Of a DNA stretch of 64,000 nucleotides, positions 63,246 to 64,000 are shown piece by piece. Both the position numbers and the translations under genes were made by a program. The DNA is from Hyperoplus lanceolatus (lineage: Eukaryota > Chordata > Actinopteri > Uranoscopiformes > Ammodytidae), in the NCBI GenBank assembly GCA_026929865.2, contig CM049417.1, positions 19,448,501 to 19,512,500 on the forward strand. Direction: 5' to 3'. Within the stretch, counting starts at the first letter, position 1, and every line of letters begins with the position of its first letter. Under the pieces are notes generated by a model. That model searched no databases. It was not told the origin of the DNA and saw nothing but the letters and a program-made list of their open reading frames with translations.

Positions 63246-64000
63246 GCAAGAGAGATGGTGACACTAGGCTAGGGGGAGAAAAGGCTCCATGAATGTGGTA
63301 GATTCATCTGGAAGCAATGGCATAGGGGAAAAGGGTTGTTCTCGTTGGTCAGAACCAGAGGTGACCTAAGCCATTTTCCTCCAGTGATTGTACCCCTTTC
63401 CTCCATCTCTTTTCACTGTTGCTCTATCTCTCGGGCCCTCTCTTTCTCTCCCCAAGTCTGCTTCCAAATGGCAGTCATTATACCGGACATGAAAAGTCAT
63501 TTTAGTTCCGCCTGGCTTCTTCAAAGTGGCGCGCTATAATTGCAGATTGAGTAGAGAGAGAGAGAGTACTGGGGTTACACAGAATTTAAACATTGACTCC
63601 TAACCTTGCAGTGATGAAGGGATTTTAATTTGTATTCAAGAAAGGGGGGAACATGAGGATAGAGATCAGATATGTACACCTTGTTGATGCTAATGCGCCC
63701 AGATGACTTGCCTTTTCTCGTACAACATCTTACTTTTCTTTTGTGAGACAGATGTCCAAACATGTTCAAACATCTCCCTGTGGACACATATTGTAGGTGA
63801 CAGCCTCTGTTGTGAGCAGGTTGGAGGCACCGGATCCCATTACAGCATGTGCAACGTCAAGAATTACAGCATGAACTGGGGGGAACACTTCCAAATTATG
63901 AAAAATCCATCGACTATTAAATGCATTCGCCATTCGTGAAATTGCTATGTGGCAATGTCTCTGCACTTTTTAATGGGATTTTCTCCTCTTAGCCACTTCC
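63246..64000. other. Non-coding DNA to the window end
   Basis: No gene recognised. A short (GA)n at 63555-63567. The 78-codon plus frame at 63703-63939 (NISLWTHIVGDSLCCEQVGGT) has no recognised domain and no convincing splice sites. Confidence 0.5.

Overview
The window looks like vertebrate, almost certainly teleost fish, nuclear DNA. It is AT-rich and non-coding for nearly all of its 64 kb. It is crowded with long (GT)n/(CA)n and (GA)n microsatellites, and it carries fish-type mobile elements: tRNA-derived SINEs, short terminal-inverted-repeat (TIR) DNA transposons, a Tc1/mariner remnant and a CR1/L2/Rex1-like LINE. Nothing bacterial or viral is visible, and I see no retrovirus, LTR element, Polinton or CRISPR array. 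Most long open frames are simple-repeat translations (HTHTHT, VCVCVC, LSLSLS, RERERE) or chance.

The one host-gene signal is a short exon on the minus strand at 29267-29465. It has a polypyrimidine tract and acceptor AG, an in-frame upstream stop, two in-frame ATGs, a hydrophobic Leu-rich signal peptide of 28 (or 36) residues and a strong donor GTAAGT in phase 1. This is the usual design of the first coding exon of a secreted or single-pass membrane protein. I cannot name the gene. The non-coding DNA around it is best read as large introns and flanks, with the 3' part of the gene below 29.2 kb and the 5' end above 29.5 kb or outside the window.

Layout. 1-15 kb: non-coding with microsatellites, one TIR element (6.56-6.81 kb), the first copy of repeat family B (10.45 kb) and candidate conserved regulatory blocks (3.5, 13.1-14.1 kb). 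15-20 kb: a SINE (15.09 kb), a 135-bp (GT)n, and a 2.36-kb 5'-truncated LINE (17494-19852) inserted inside an older TIR element (family E). 20-29 kb: family A fragments, long GT and GA tracts, a 376-bp TIR element (25.47 kb), a hAT-type MITE with a perfect 8-bp target duplication (26283-26418) and another TIR element (28782-29124). 29-33 kb: the signal-peptide exon, a Tc1 remnant (31.5-31.8 kb), and family B again. 33-48 kb: non-coding, with family A, C and E copies. 48-56 kb: a SINE with a 12-bp target duplication and two copies of a TIR element (family D). 56-64 kb: the best-looking candidate regulatory blocks, the third family B copy, a SINE on the minus strand and a complete 618-bp family E element.

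The most interesting things are the unidentified signal-peptide exon; at least seven same-strand fragments of an unnamed dispersed repeat (family A); two SINEs that share head and body but carry different 3' tails; and the nested LINE whose empty site is preserved in a sister copy in the same window.
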